Shown: one piece after another, positions 50,231-59,275 of the stretch
Layout of the letters: the number at the start of each line of letters is the position of its first letter
Numbering within the stretch: position 1 is the first letter of the stretch
NCBI RefSeq assembly: GCF_030209445.1
Contig: NZ_JARVSD010000004.1
Coordinates: 248,001-312,000, forward strand
From: Promicromonospora sp. MEB111
GTDB taxonomy: Bacteria > Actinomycetota > Actinomycetes > Actinomycetales > Cellulomonadaceae
DNA length: 64,000 bases
Direction of reading: 5' to 3'
Program-made: the position numbers and the translations under genes
The notes under the pieces: generated by a model
Databases searched by the model: none
What the model was told of the DNA's origin: nothing
What the model saw: the letters and a program-made list of their open reading frames with translations, nothing else

Positions 50231-51208
50231 TTACGCCGGGTAGGTCTCGCGCAGCACCTTCGCGAGGTGGCGGACGATCTCGCGGGGGCCCGACTTCGCC
50301 GTGCCCCGCTCGACGTCGCTGTTGTAGTTCGTGTTGGTGTTCACGTCGTACGTCAGCACCCGGCCGTCGGCCGTCCGGATGTTCTCGATGCCCGCCACCT
50401 CGATGCCGTGCCGTTCGGTGAACGCGAGGTACCTGTCCACGACCGGGTCGTCGTAGCCCTCGCGTTCGGAGAACAGGCCCCAGTCGTCGTCGGGCGCCAT
50501 GGAGATGGTCGCGCCGACCGGTGGGATCGGGCGGCCCGTCTCCGGGTCGATGACGCACGCGTCGGCGGGGCAGAGCTGGAACCCGCCGCGCTCGGTGTCA
50601 CCGCGGACGGCGTACACCATCTCGCCACCCACGATCTCGACGCGCGTGATGCCGCCGTCGGCCGCCACGACGTACTCCTGGATCAGCATGATGCCGTCCA
50701 CGGGCTCCTCGTACTCGTCGGACCCGACGTAGTCGGCGAGGTTCTCGAACGAGTCGAACTTGCGCACGCCCAGGCCCTTGCCGCCCTGGTTGTGCTTGGT
50801 GACGAACGGCGTGGGGAAGCCCTGTGCCGCCTTGAGCACCTGGTCGCGCCCGACGGCGGCCACGGTGCGCGGCGTGTCGATCCCCGCGGCGCGCAGAGCG
50901 GTGAGCTGGTCCACCTTGCTGACCTCGAGCTCCAGCACGCGGCGGCCGTTGACCGTGCGGCGTCCGTACGCCTCCAGCCAGGACAGCACCGCGCGCGAGT
51001 AGTCCTTGGTCAGGCCGTGGTCGCGCGTGTGGCTGCTCGCCGAGATGCGCGACCAGAAGATGCCCTCGGGCGGCGCCTCGTCCAGGTCCAGGACGCCGTC
51101 GGTCAGCACCCACTCGACGTAGTCGACGCCCTCGGCCGCGAAGGCCTCGGCGAACGGGGGGAACCACTCGGGGTTCTCGTGCAGGGCATAGATCTTCGGG
51201 GCGCTCAC
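50231..51208 (-). CDS. ATP-grasp family protein (RimK-like ligase)
   Basis: A 325-residue ATP-grasp enzyme. LELEVSKVDQLTALRAAGIDTPRT starts the central domain; FVTKHNQGGKGLGVRKF is the glycine-rich ATP loop, and AGIENIRTADGRVLTYDVNTNTNYN contains the metal-binding carboxylate and Asn residues. The family forms carboxylate-amine bonds; a RimK-like glutamate ligase is plausible but unproven. GTG at 51208 is favoured by GGAAGG 5 nt upstream over GTG at 51223. Confidence 0.8.
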   Translation of the reverse strand: MSAPKIYALHENPEWFPPFAEAFAAEGVDYVEWVLTDGVLDLDEAPPEGIFWSRISASSHTRDHGLTKDYSRAVLSWLEAYGRRTVNGRRVLELEVSKVDQLTALRAAGIDTPRTVAAVGRDQVLKAAQGFPTPFVTKHNQGGKGLGVRKFDSFENLADYVGSDEYEEPVDGIMLIQEYVVAADGGITRVEIVGGEMVYAVRGDTERGGFQLCPADACVIDPETGRPIPPVGATISMAPDDDWGLFSEREGYDDPVVDRYLAFTERHGIEVAGIENIRTADGRVLTYDVNTNTNYNSDVERGTAKSGPREIVRHLAKVLRETYPA

Positions 51209-51265
51209 AGGAACCTTCCGCACGCGTGGCTGACGGCTATGGGACCCATCAATACTTTCACGCCG

Positions 51266-52588
51266 TCAGCGCAGGCCGGCTGTGTCCTGTGGCACATCCG
51301 ACGCTCCCTGCTCCGGCGCGGCGGCAGCATCCTCCGGCGTCGCGGCAGGTGCCTCGGGCGCCGCGTCGACCTGCGCGAGCGAGCGCCGCGCCCCGGGGAA
51401 CGCGAGGATCGCGCCCAGCACCGCCACCAGCAGCACGCCGGCGAGGATCAGCAGCGACTCCACGGAGAACTGGTCGGCCAGCGGCCCGAACACCACCATG
51501 GACAGCGGCATCGCCACGGTCATCACGATCCCGACGAAGCCGAAGACCCGGCCCTGCATCTCGGGTTCCACGCGCTCCTGGATGATCGTCAGCGCCGGTG
51601 TGTTGAGCGCCGCGAACATCACGCCGATCACGAGCCCGATCGTGAAGAACACCCACATGTTCGTGGACACGCCCAGCCCGGCGACCAGCACGCCCGTGGC
51701 GATCACCGATCCGACCATGAGGCGCACCCGGCGCGTGATCCTGGGCCCCACCGTGGCCATGATGATGCCGCCCAGCAGCATGCCGCCGCCCCAGAACAGC
51801 TCGTTGGCGGTCAGCTTCCACACCTCGTCGCCGAACGTGCGGGTGACCATGAGCGGGGTGAGGTAGCTGGGCGCGCCCACCAGGAACATCACCAGCGCGA
51901 ACAGCGTGATGAGCCAGCGCACCGGCGCGTTCGCCCGGATGTACCGCACGCCGGCGGCGAGGTCGCCGAAGTAGCTGACGGGCTCGCCGGCGTCGGACCG
52001 CACCAGGCGCGGCACCGCGACCAGCGCGAGCATCCCGACGCCGAGCAGGGCGGTCACCACGTCCACGAAGAAGACGGTGACGATGTCGAACGAGGCGTAG
52101 ATGACGGCCGCCAGGGCAGGGGCGAGCAGCATCATGCCCGACTGGATGGACTGGAAGATGCCGTTGACGCGCATGAGCTGGTCGGCTGGTGCGATCTGCG
52201 GGATCATCGCGCTGACCGCCGGCGTCTGGATGCCCGCGAAGACGGAGCGCACGGCCAGCGCCGCGTAGATGACCCAGAGCGAGTCGACGCCGCTGACCAT
52301 GAGCAGCGCGAGCCCGAGGGTCGCCAGGGCGATGACGGTGTCCGAGCCCATGATCAGGAACTTGCGGTGGTGCCGGTCCGCCCAGACGCCGCCGAAGATC
52401 GACACGAACGCCTGCGGCAGCATGCCGAACACGATGCTCAGCATGAGCACCGACCCGGACCGCGTCTCGATGGTCAGGTGCCACATCACCGCGTACATGA
52501 CCACCATCGACCCGAACAGGGAGATGGTCTGGCCGGCGAGGAACAGCCCGACGTTGCGCTTCCAGCGGGGCATGTCGACATCGCTCAT
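51266..52588 (-). CDS. Major facilitator superfamily transporter
   Basis: A 440-residue transporter with 12 hydrophobic segments. The loop 2-3 motif reads GGVWADRHHRKFLI and the chain resembles MFS_3/MefA-like exporters (NVGLFLAGQTISLFGSMVVMYAVMWHLT). The C-terminal 40 residues are a Pro/Ala/Glu-rich cytoplasmic tail. Drug or metabolite efflux is the family expectation; no regulator is attached. Confidence 0.88.
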   Translation of the reverse strand: MSDVDMPRWKRNVGLFLAGQTISLFGSMVVMYAVMWHLTIETRSGSVLMLSIVFGMLPQAFVSIFGGVWADRHHRKFLIMGSDTVIALATLGLALLMVSGVDSLWVIYAALAVRSVFAGIQTPAVSAMIPQIAPADQLMRVNGIFQSIQSGMMLLAPALAAVIYASFDIVTVFFVDVVTALLGVGMLALVAVPRLVRSDAGEPVSYFGDLAAGVRYIRANAPVRWLITLFALVMFLVGAPSYLTPLMVTRTFGDEVWKLTANELFWGGGMLLGGIIMATVGPRITRRVRLMVGSVIATGVLVAGLGVSTNMWVFFTIGLVIGVMFAALNTPALTIIQERVEPEMQGRVFGFVGIVMTVAMPLSMVVFGPLADQFSVESLLILAGVLLVAVLGAILAFPGARRSLAQVDAAPEAPAATPEDAAAAPEQGASDVPQDTAGLR

Positions 52589-52671
52589 GGCTCAACCCTG
52601 CCTGACGCCGCAGCGGTTCGCCGATGGTTTTTCGTTTCCATGCCACGTCCGACGACGCGGCGCCACCGAAC

Positions 52672-53340
52672 TCATCGCAGGAACAGCTCGACCACCGGCA
52701 CGGCGACGTCGGGCCGCGCCGTGGGCAGGTGCAGCGTGAGGGTGCCGGGCGGCTGCCCGCCGGGCGTGGTGTTCCACGCCTTCTGGTCCGGGTCGGCGCG
52801 GGTGGCACGCAGCTCGGAGCCGTCGTGCAGGAGCTGTGCGTACCGGACCCGGTCGGCCAGCCCGCGCAGGTGCACGTGCGCGAACGGCCACGCGAACAGG
52901 TGCAGGTACAGCCGGTCGGCCCGCTGCGTGAGCACGACGCCGGGCGGCAGCCCTGGCGCGAGAGCCTCGGCCCGCACGGCCTCTGCCAGCTCCCCGACCA
53001 GGTCGCGGCCGCGCGTGCGCGCGATGGTGTAGTCGCTCACGGCGGAGTCCCACAGGGCGAAGCCGTCGTGGTGCTTGGTGGTCAGCACCACGTACCGCAT
53101 CCCGGCGTCCTTGGCGGCGCGGGCGATCGCGCGGGCGTCGAACAGGTCGGGATCGAACACCTCGGCGTAGCGCGCGTAGTGCTCGGCGGTCTGCCGCTCG
53201 TTGTTCAGCACCCACTCGTGCCGGGCGGCGGCCGAGTAGAGCCCGACGTGCACGAACAGGCCGAACCTGGCCTCGGTGAACCAGGCCCGGCCGGGTGCGA
53301 CGGTGGGGCGGGCTGGACCGGCTGGGACATGGCGGAGCAC
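52672..53340 (-). pseudogene. Alpha-L-fucosidase (GH29) remnant with internal in-frame deletion
   Basis: A 222-residue reading frame made of two distant parts of a GH29 fucosidase. Residues about 18-115 are the start of the barrel (WFTEARFGLFVHVGLYS, EHYARYAEVFDPDLFDA, YVVLTTKHHDGFALWDS, RDLVGELAEAVRAE). It then jumps to the C-terminal sandwich (GVVLTQRADRLYLHLFAWPF, RVRYAQLLHDGSELRAT, VAVPVVELFLR). About 200 residues, including the catalytic Asp region, are missing, yet the frame stays open. A GAGGAG-ATG start near 53331 lies in another frame, hinting at a second lesion. It cannot be an active fucosidase. Confidence 0.82.
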
Positions 53341-53506
53341 TCCTCGTCGAGTGGATGGTTCCGGAGCGGGGGAGAGGTATGACGTATCGCTCCGAGCGGG
53401 TCCCTCCTATCGGGTCCGATGGGTGATCTGCCCCTTCGGTTCCGGCCGGATCGGTGCTATAGATTGGATGAATCGCCATCGCAGCCGCTTCCCAGGAGGA
53501 GTACCC

Positions 53507-54273
53507 GTGACCACATCCCTTGAGTTCGACGGCGTCCGCGCCATCGTCACGGGAGGGCGTCCGGCATCGGCGCCGCCGTCGTGACCGCCCTGCTGCGGCG
53601 CGGCGCCCAGGTCGTCTCGATCGACCGCGCGTCCGACGGCGTGCCCGAGGGCGCCCACGGCGAGGTCGCCGACGTGACCGACGACGCCGGCGTCCGCGCC
53701 GCGGTCGAGGCCGCCGCCCAGCGACTGGGCGGCATCGACGTCGTCGTCAACAACGCCGGCATCGGCGCCCAGGGCACCGTCGCCGACAACGACGACGCCG
53801 AGTGGCTGCGCGTGCTGGACGTGAACGTGCTCGGCATCGTGCGCGTCACCCGCGCCGCGCTGCCGTACCTGCGCGAGTCCGAGCACGCCGCGGTGGTCAA
53901 CACGGCGTCGATCGCCTCGTGGACCGGGCTGCCGCAGCGCGCCCTGTACTCCGCCAGCAAGGGCGCCGTGCAGGCCCTCACGCTCGCGATGGCCGCCGAC
54001 CACGTGCGCGAGGGCATCCGTGTGACCTGCGTGAACCCCGGCACCGTTGACACGCCCTGGGTGGGCCGCCTGCTCGACGCCGCCGCGGACCCCGACGCCG
54101 AGCGCGCCGCCCTCGAGGCGCGTCAGCCCACCGGCCGCCTCGTGAGCCCCGAGGCCGTCGCCCACGCCGTCTGCTACCTCGCCAGCCCGCTCGCCACCGC
54201 GACCACGGGCACGGCGCTCGCGGTCGACGGCGGCATGCACGAGCTGCGCGTCCGCCCGCCCGAGCAGTCCTGA
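53507..54273 (+). pseudogene. Short-chain dehydrogenase (2-keto-3-deoxy-L-fuconate dehydrogenase-like), frameshifted
   Basis: Translation should start at GTG 53507, 6 nt after AGGAGGA. It reads MTTSLEFDGVRAIVTGG and then loses frame in a G-run at 53552-53557 (GGAGGGCG). One extra base there would restore TGGASGIGAAVVTALLRRG. Downstream the SDR is complete, with NNAGIGAQG, YSASKGAVQALTLAMA and PGTVDTPW, to 54273. Without correction only a 25-residue peptide or an internal start at 53581 lacking the cofactor loop could be made. A sequencing error in the G-run is possible. The neighbouring FAH hydrolase suggests oxidation of 2-keto-3-deoxy-L-fuconate. Confidence 0.8.
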
Positions 54274-54309
54274 ACGTGACCGCCCACCCGATCCGAGAAC
54301 GAGGACACG

Positions 54310-55161
54310 ATGCACCTGCTCCGCCTGGGCCCCGCCGGCCAGGAGATCCCCGCCGTCACCTCTGACGGCGTCACCTACGACCTGCGCCCGCTGACCGCCG
54401 ACGTCGACGGCGCGTTCCTCGCCGCCGACGGCGTGGCGCGCACCCGGACCGCCCTGGCCGCGGGGGAGCTGCCCGTGCTCGACGGCGCCGACGCGCTGCG
54501 CCGCGGGGCGCCGATCGCGCGGCCCGCCGCCGTCGTCTGCATCGGGCAGAACTACGCCGCGCACGCGCGCGAGTCCGGCGCGGAGCCGCCGCTCCTGCCG
54601 ATCATCTTCTTCAAGCACCCCAACACCGTGGCCGGGCCGGACGACGCCGTGCCGCTGCCGCCCGGCGCCGAGAAGGTGGACTGGGAGGTGGAGCTGGCGG
54701 TCGTGATCGGCCGGCGCGCGAGCTACCTGCCGTCCGTCGAGGCCGCGCGCGAGCACGTCGCGGGCTACACCGTGGTGGACGACGTCAGCGAGCGGGCGTG
54801 GCAGCTCGACGACTCCCTGGGCCAGTGGTCCAAGGGCAAGTGCGGCCCGGGGTTCCTGCCCACCGGCCCGGCGCTCGTGCCGGCCGACGAGGTGGACCCG
54901 GGCGGGCTGCGGCTGCGCTCCTTCGTGAACGGGGAGCCGCGGCAGGACTCGTCGACGGCCGACATGATCTTCGACGTCGCCGCGATCGTGCACCACCTGT
55001 CGCAGTACATGGCGCTGGAGCCGGGCGACCTGATCTGCACGGGCACGCCCGAGGGCGTCGCCCTCTCGGGACGCTTCCCGTACCTGCGGGACGGCGACGA
55101 GGTCACCCTGGAGATCGAGAGCCTGGGCCGGCAGACCCACACCTTCACCTCCCTCTCCTAG
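54310..55161 (+). CDS. Fumarylacetoacetate hydrolase-family protein (2,4-diketo-3-deoxy-L-fuconate hydrolase-like)
   Basis: A 283-residue FAH enzyme. CIGQNYAAHARESGAEPPLLPIIFFKHPNTV begins the fold; metal-binding acids are in KVDWEVELAVVIG and GYTVVDDVSERAWQ; the C-terminal GDLICTGTPEGVALSG closes the site. All key residues are intact. Next to an SDR and a lactonase-type amidohydrolase, it probably cleaves 2,4-diketo-3-deoxy-L-fuconate to pyruvate and lactate, the last step of the non-phosphorylative L-fucose route (known pathway, local inference). Ribosome site GAACGAGGA. Confidence 0.88.
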   Translation: MHLLRLGPAGQEIPAVTSDGVTYDLRPLTADVDGAFLAADGVARTRTALAAGELPVLDGADALRRGAPIARPAAVVCIGQNYAAHARESGAEPPLLPIIFFKHPNTVAGPDDAVPLPPGAEKVDWEVELAVVIGRRASYLPSVEAAREHVAGYTVVDDVSERAWQLDDSLGQWSKGKCGPGFLPTGPALVPADEVDPGGLRLRSFVNGEPRQDSSTADMIFDVAAIVHHLSQYMALEPGDLICTGTPEGVALSGRFPYLRDGDEVTLEIESLGRQTHTFTSLS

Positions 55162-55167
55162 CAGGAC

Positions 55168-55211
55168 GTGTCAGACGCTCAGATCCCTCCAGGGATCTGA
55201 GCGTCTGACAC
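55168..55211. terminator. 21-bp perfect inverted repeat between convergent genes
   Basis: GTGTCAGACGCTCAGATCCC starts the left arm (55168-55188), which pairs perfectly over 21 bp with 55191-55211 around a 2-nt loop. It lies between the FAH gene and the convergent beta-helix remnant. Confidence 0.82.
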
Positions 55212-55216
55212 ATCGG

Positions 55217-56035
55217 TCAGAAGATGCTCATCTCGCCCGCCGGGCCCTGGCGGTAGGCCGTGAAGTAGCCCGGGGCCGCCAGCGGGTTGTTCGCCGTGTC
55301 GTCGAGGTAGCGCCACACCGGCTCGCCGTCCACGCGCAGCACCACGCGGATGCCGCCCGCGACGTCCACGGCGCCGAAGGTGACCTCGTGCGTCGAGTTC
55401 GGCTCGATCATCGTGTTGGGGAAGACGTCGATCATGAAGACGTCGATCTGGAGGATGTCGTCGCGGGCCGACGTCTCGATCACACGGTCGAGCACGGCCT
55501 GCTCGGTCACGGGGGAGAAGCCGTCGTAGGGCAGCTCCTTGCCGCCGGAGATCGTGGCGGTCTCGCCCGGGTAGGAGCGGTAGGTGACGGGCGCGGCGGC
55601 GGTACCCGAGTCCTCGGCGCCGAGGGTGAACGACGCCGAGCGCTCGTACGTGCCCTCCCGCAGGTAGACGGTCACGCCGTCGGCCGGGAGGTTGCCGGCC
55701 GTCCGGAGCGCGCGGATGGCGTCACGCGCCGCCTCCAGCGTGGCCAGGGGTGTGGTCCTCGTACCGGCGGCGCCGTCGTCGCCGTCCGGGGCGAGGTAGA
55801 TCGTGCCCTGCGCGCCCGGCGCGTGCGGGCCCTTGCCGGGCTTGCCGGGCTTGCCCGGCTTGCCGTGGCCCTTCCCGGGGCGCTTGTCGTTCCCCTTGTC
55901 GGTGGTGGTGGTGGCTGACGCGTGCTGGGCCCCGGTCTGCTGCGGGGCGGCCGTGGCGGCCGGGCCGGTGGTAGTCGCGCCGACGACGCACGTGGCGACG
56001 GCGGCGGCGAGCAGGGCTGACAGATGTCGCTTCAT
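55217..56035 (-). pseudogene. Secreted right-handed beta-helix glycosidase (GH141-like), internally deleted
   Basis: 272 residues. A signal peptide and a Lys/Gly/Pro linker (GKGHGKPGKPGKPGKG) precede the start of a beta-helix enzyme (TIYLAPDGDDGAAGTRTTPLATLEAARDAIRALR, VYLREGTYERSASFTL, ISGGKELPYDGFSPVTEQAVLDRVIETSARDDILQ). The chain then passes abruptly to what looks like the very C-terminus of a carbohydrate-binding sandwich (MIDVFPNTMIEPNSTHEVTF, GEPVWRYLDDTANNP, GPAGEMSIF). Whole enzymes of this kind are usually 600 residues or more. At the suspected junction GAAGACGTCGAT occurs twice with 15-nt period (55421-55432, 55436-55447). GH141 includes fucosidases, fitting the locus. Confidence 0.72.
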
Positions 56036-56155
56036 TGCGAGTGCTCCGACCTCTTCGGTGATGGTCACGGACTGCGGGTCGTCCTCGACCCGCGGCTGGC
56101 AGCGGGAGCGATGCCCGGTACCGTCGGACCCGTTCGTCACACGAGGGAGTGCTTC

Positions 56156-56827
56156 ATGACCAGCAGCGGTATCACCACCGGACAGGCCGCCGAACGACTC
56201 GTCTTCGTCGGGGACTCGATCACCGACGCCGGCCGTGACCGCGCGGACGCCGGGTCGCTCGGCGACGGCTACGTCAGCCTCGTCGCGGCCGACCTGCCCG
56301 GCGCCCAGGTGCGCAACGTCGGCATAGGCGGCGACCGTGCCGTCGACCTGGAGGCCCGCTGGGAACGCGACGTCGCCGGCACCGCGCCCGACGTGCTCAG
56401 CGTGTACGTGGGGGTCAACGACACGTGGCGCCGCTACGACAACGACGACCCCACGAGCGCCGAGGACTTCGAGGCCACCTACCTGCGGCTCCTGGACCGG
56501 GTGCCCGGCAGCCCGCGCCTGGTTCTCGTGGAGCCGTTCCTCCTGCCGGTGCGGCCGGAGCAGCGCGACTGGCTCGGCGACCTCGCGGGCAAGCGGGCGG
56601 TCGTCGCACGCCTGGCGGAGCAGGCGGGCGCCGCGCTGGTGCCCCTGCACTCCCTGCTCACGGCCGCTGCGGACGCGCTCGGCGGGACGGAGGGCGCCGT
56701 CGCCCTCGCCCCCGACGGCGTGCACCCCACGCCCGCGGGGTCACGAATCATCGCCGACGCCTGGCTCGCGGCCTACCGCTCCGGTGCACAAACGATTGTC
56801 GATAATGTCGCTAGGCTGGGCGGATGA
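56156..56827 (+). CDS. SGNH/GDSL hydrolase (intracellular esterase)
   Basis: A 223-residue SGNH hydrolase without signal peptide. VFVGDSITDAGRDR (Ser nucleophile), VRNVGIGGDRAVDL (block II Gly), VYVGVNDTWRRY (block III Asn) and APDGVHPTPAGSRI (Asp/His) are all intact. It may deacetylate sugars released by the secreted glycosidases. GAGGGAG precedes the ATG. Its end overlaps the GntR gene by 4 nt. Confidence 0.88.
   Translation: MTSSGITTGQAAERLVFVGDSITDAGRDRADAGSLGDGYVSLVAADLPGAQVRNVGIGGDRAVDLEARWERDVAGTAPDVLSVYVGVNDTWRRYDNDDPTSAEDFEATYLRLLDRVPGSPRLVLVEPFLLPVRPEQRDWLGDLAGKRAVVARLAEQAGAALVPLHSLLTAAADALGGTEGAVALAPDGVHPTPAGSRIIADAWLAAYRSGAQTIVDNVARLGG
56795..56817 (+). promoter_or_regulatory. 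gntR promoter with operator
   Basis: ATTGTCGATAAT (56795-56806), inside AACGATTGTCGATAATG, sits just before the TAGGCT -10 (56812-56817) of the GntR gene. The same AACGATTnTCGAT sequence occurs upstream of the binding-protein chimera at 60837-60823 (minus strand). Overlap with the -35 suggests autorepression. Confidence 0.7.
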
Positions 56828-57537
56828 CTGATGCGTTGAGCGGGATCTCGGGCCTCGAGCGCGGGCTGCTGTCCGACCAGATCTACGACCTGGTCAAGTC
56901 GATGATCAAGTCGTCGCAGCTGGCCCCGGGCGAGCAGCTCGTGGAGTCACAGCTGGCCCGCCGCCTGCGCGTGAGCCAGGCCCCCGTGCGCGACGCGCTC
57001 AAGCAGCTCGCGCACGAGGGCCTGGTGACGCACGTGCGGCACCAGGGCAACTTCGTGACCAAGCACTCCGACGAGGAGGCCCAGCAGGCCAAGCAGGCCC
57101 GCGTGGCGCTGGAGGCGCTCGCGGGCCGGCTCGCCTGCGGGCGGCTCACGGCCGAGACCCGGGCGCGGCTCGAGGAGTTCATCGTCGCCATGCACGGCAC
57201 GGTCGACGCGCAGGACCTGCCCGCGTTCCGCGAGCTCGACTTCGGGTTCCACCGCGCGGTCATCGAGGCCAGCGGCAACACCTACCTGCCGCGCATGTGG
57301 GACATCATCGAGCCGAGCCTGCGCTCGATGCACCTGCTCGGCGACCCCGAGTTCACCGGCGACTGGCACCAGGTGGCCGACTGGCACCGCAGCCTGCTCG
57401 ACGTCCTCGACGGCGGCGACGCAGACGCGGCCTCGGCCCTCTTCGAGGCACACGCCGCGGGGACCCTGCTCGACGCCGACGCCGACGGCCTCCAGAGCAA
57501 AACAGGACAAGCCGGGCTCACCCCCTCCGAAGGCTAG
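56824..57537 (+). CDS. GntR-family regulator, FadR/FCD subfamily
   Basis: A 237-residue regulator. The winged helix (about 15-80: LSDQIYDLVKSMIKSSQLAPGEQLVESQLARRLRVSQAPVRDALKQLAHEGLV) is followed by an all-helical FCD ligand domain with metal-binding His/Asp positions (ELDFGFHRAVIEASGN, DWHQVADWHRSLLDVL). FCD regulators commonly sense sugar acids; here L-fuconate or a related acid is a reasonable guess. A leaderless start (TAGGCT 6 nt before ATG) and operator precede it. Confidence 0.9.
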   Translation: MTDALSGISGLERGLLSDQIYDLVKSMIKSSQLAPGEQLVESQLARRLRVSQAPVRDALKQLAHEGLVTHVRHQGNFVTKHSDEEAQQAKQARVALEALAGRLACGRLTAETRARLEEFIVAMHGTVDAQDLPAFRELDFGFHRAVIEASGNTYLPRMWDIIEPSLRSMHLLGDPEFTGDWHQVADWHRSLLDVLDGGDADAASALFEAHAAGTLLDADADGLQSKTGQAGLTPSEG

Positions 57538-57568
57538 CCCGGCGAGGCATCCTCGTTACGATTCGCAT

Positions 57569-59275
57569 GTGAGATCGGGGTGGTTCGAGGAGGCGACGGC
57601 ACGCAGCGCCGTCGGCCACGAGGCCCGGACCGTCGCGTGGGAGGCCACGCCGCTCGGTCCGCCCAGCACGTGGCCGGAGTCCCTGCGGCATGCCGTGCGG
57701 CTGTGCTTCTCCACGCGGTTCCCCGTGATGATGGTCTGGGGCCCGGACCTGACGCTGATCTACAACGACGGCTACCGGGACATGCTCGGCACGGCCAAGC
57801 ACCCCGCCGCACTGGGTGCGTCGGCCCGGGTCGTGTGGGCCGAGATCTGGGACGACATCGGTCCGCTGTTCGACACGGTGCTGGCCACGGGGAGGCCGAC
57901 GCTCAACGAGGACCTGTACCTGCTGATGAACCGGTCGGGGTACGCCGAGGAGACCTACTTCACCTTCTCCTACAGCCCGCTGCTGGACGACGACGGGCGC
58001 GTCGTGGGCGTGCTGGACATCGCGACCGAGACCACGCGCGCGGTCGTGAACCAGCGGCGGCTGGCCCTGCTGGGTGAGGTGCACGGCGTCCTGCCCGGCA
58101 CGTTCACCGACCTGCGGACCTTCGCCCAGCCCGTGATCGGCCTGCTGGCGGCGAGCCCGGACGTCGCCCGGGTCGCCCTCTACGCCGCGAGCGGTCCCGA
58201 GGTGGTCCTGGAGGCCGGGGACGAGCCGGAGCCCAGCGAGCTGCGCCTGGTCGTCCGGGCACTGCGCTCCGGTCGGCGTCAGGTGGTCCCGGGCACGGTG
58301 GTCAAGCCCGTGCGGTCCGGCCAGGGCAGCGGCGTCATCGCCGCGCTCGTCCTGCGCGGCACCGCGGCACGGCCGTGGGACGCGGACCATGCCCGCTTCA
58401 TGGTGGTCCTGTCGACCACGGTCACCTCCGCGCTGCGCGACGTCGTCCGCCGCCGGGTGCAGGACGACGCGCTGCGGCTGAGGGCCGTGCACTCCGAGGA
58501 GGAGCGGGCCCGGGCCTCCGAGGTGTCCCTGGCGCTGCAGCGGGCCGTGCTGACCGACCCGCCGCGGCTGGACGACCTGGAGGTGGTCGTGCACTACCAG
58601 CCCGCCGCCGTCGAGCGGAACATCGGCGGCGACTGGTACGACGCGTTCACGCGGCGCGACGGCGCGACCACCGTGGTGATCGGCGACGTGATCGGGCACG
58701 ACCTGGACGCCGCCGTGGCGATGGGGCAGATCAGGTCGCTCGTGCGGGCCATCGGGTACGACAGCCAGGAGACGCCCGCACGGGTGCTGGAGCGGGTCGA
58801 CGCCGCCATCGACGGCCTAGCCCTGGGAAGCTCCGCCACGGCCACCGCACTGGTGGCGTGCGTCGAGCGGCCGGCCCGGCCGGGCGGGGACGAGGCCCGC
58901 ACGGTGCGCTGGTCCAGCGCGGGTCACCTGCCACCGATCCTGGTCCGGGCCGACGGCACGACGGAGGTCCTGCGGATCCGCAACGACCTGCTGCTCGGCA
59001 TGGATCCGGGGACCCTGCGCCGCGACCACGTGACCGACCTCCGGCCTGGTGACACGCTGGTGCTCTACACCGACGGCCTGATCGAGACGCGGGACGACCG
59101 CCTGCGCGCCCGCCTGGACAAGCTCGCCGAGGTGCTCGAGGGAACGCAGACCGCGGACCTGGGGACCGTCGTCGAGACGGCCCTGAGCGGCATGCTCTCC
59201 GTCACGGCCGACGACGACGTCGCGATCGTGATGGTGCGGTGCAGCGCCCGGCCGGGCGCTCCCGTCAACCGGTGA
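57569..59275 (+). CDS. PAS/GAF-containing PP2C-type serine phosphatase (SpoIIE/RsbU-like)
   Basis: A 568-residue signalling protein. An N-terminal PAS domain (about 25-155: GPPSTWPESLRHAVRLCFSTRFPVMMVWGPDLTLIYNDGYRDML) and a GAF-like region (about 165-310) precede a PP2C SpoIIE domain (about 340-560) with NIGGDWYDAF, VIGDVIGHDLDAA, SSAGHLPPILV, LVLYTDGLIE and DDDVAIVMVR. Metal-binding Asp residues are present. It likely dephosphorylates an anti-sigma-factor antagonist in a stress cascade. TACGAT (57557-57562) is 6 nt before the GTG: leaderless. Its end overlaps the convergent amidohydrolase by 11 nt. Confidence 0.9.
   Translation: MRSGWFEEATARSAVGHEARTVAWEATPLGPPSTWPESLRHAVRLCFSTRFPVMMVWGPDLTLIYNDGYRDMLGTAKHPAALGASARVVWAEIWDDIGPLFDTVLATGRPTLNEDLYLLMNRSGYAEETYFTFSYSPLLDDDGRVVGVLDIATETTRAVVNQRRLALLGEVHGVLPGTFTDLRTFAQPVIGLLAASPDVARVALYAASGPEVVLEAGDEPEPSELRLVVRALRSGRRQVVPGTVVKPVRSGQGSGVIAALVLRGTAARPWDADHARFMVVLSTTVTSALRDVVRRRVQDDALRLRAVHSEEERARASEVSLALQRAVLTDPPRLDDLEVVVHYQPAAVERNIGGDWYDAFTRRDGATTVVIGDVIGHDLDAAVAMGQIRSLVRAIGYDSQETPARVLERVDAAIDGLALGSSATATALVACVERPARPGGDEARTVRWSSAGHLPPILVRADGTTEVLRIRNDLLLGMDPGTLRRDHVTDLRPGDTLVLYTDGLIETRDDRLRARLDKLAEVLEGTQTADLGTVVETALSGMLSVTADDDVAIVMVRCSARPGAPVNR

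Noticed and set aside
57297-57572. Plus-strand frame within the gntR region
   Set aside because: Arg/Pro-rich frame-shadow of gntR lacking its own start signals.
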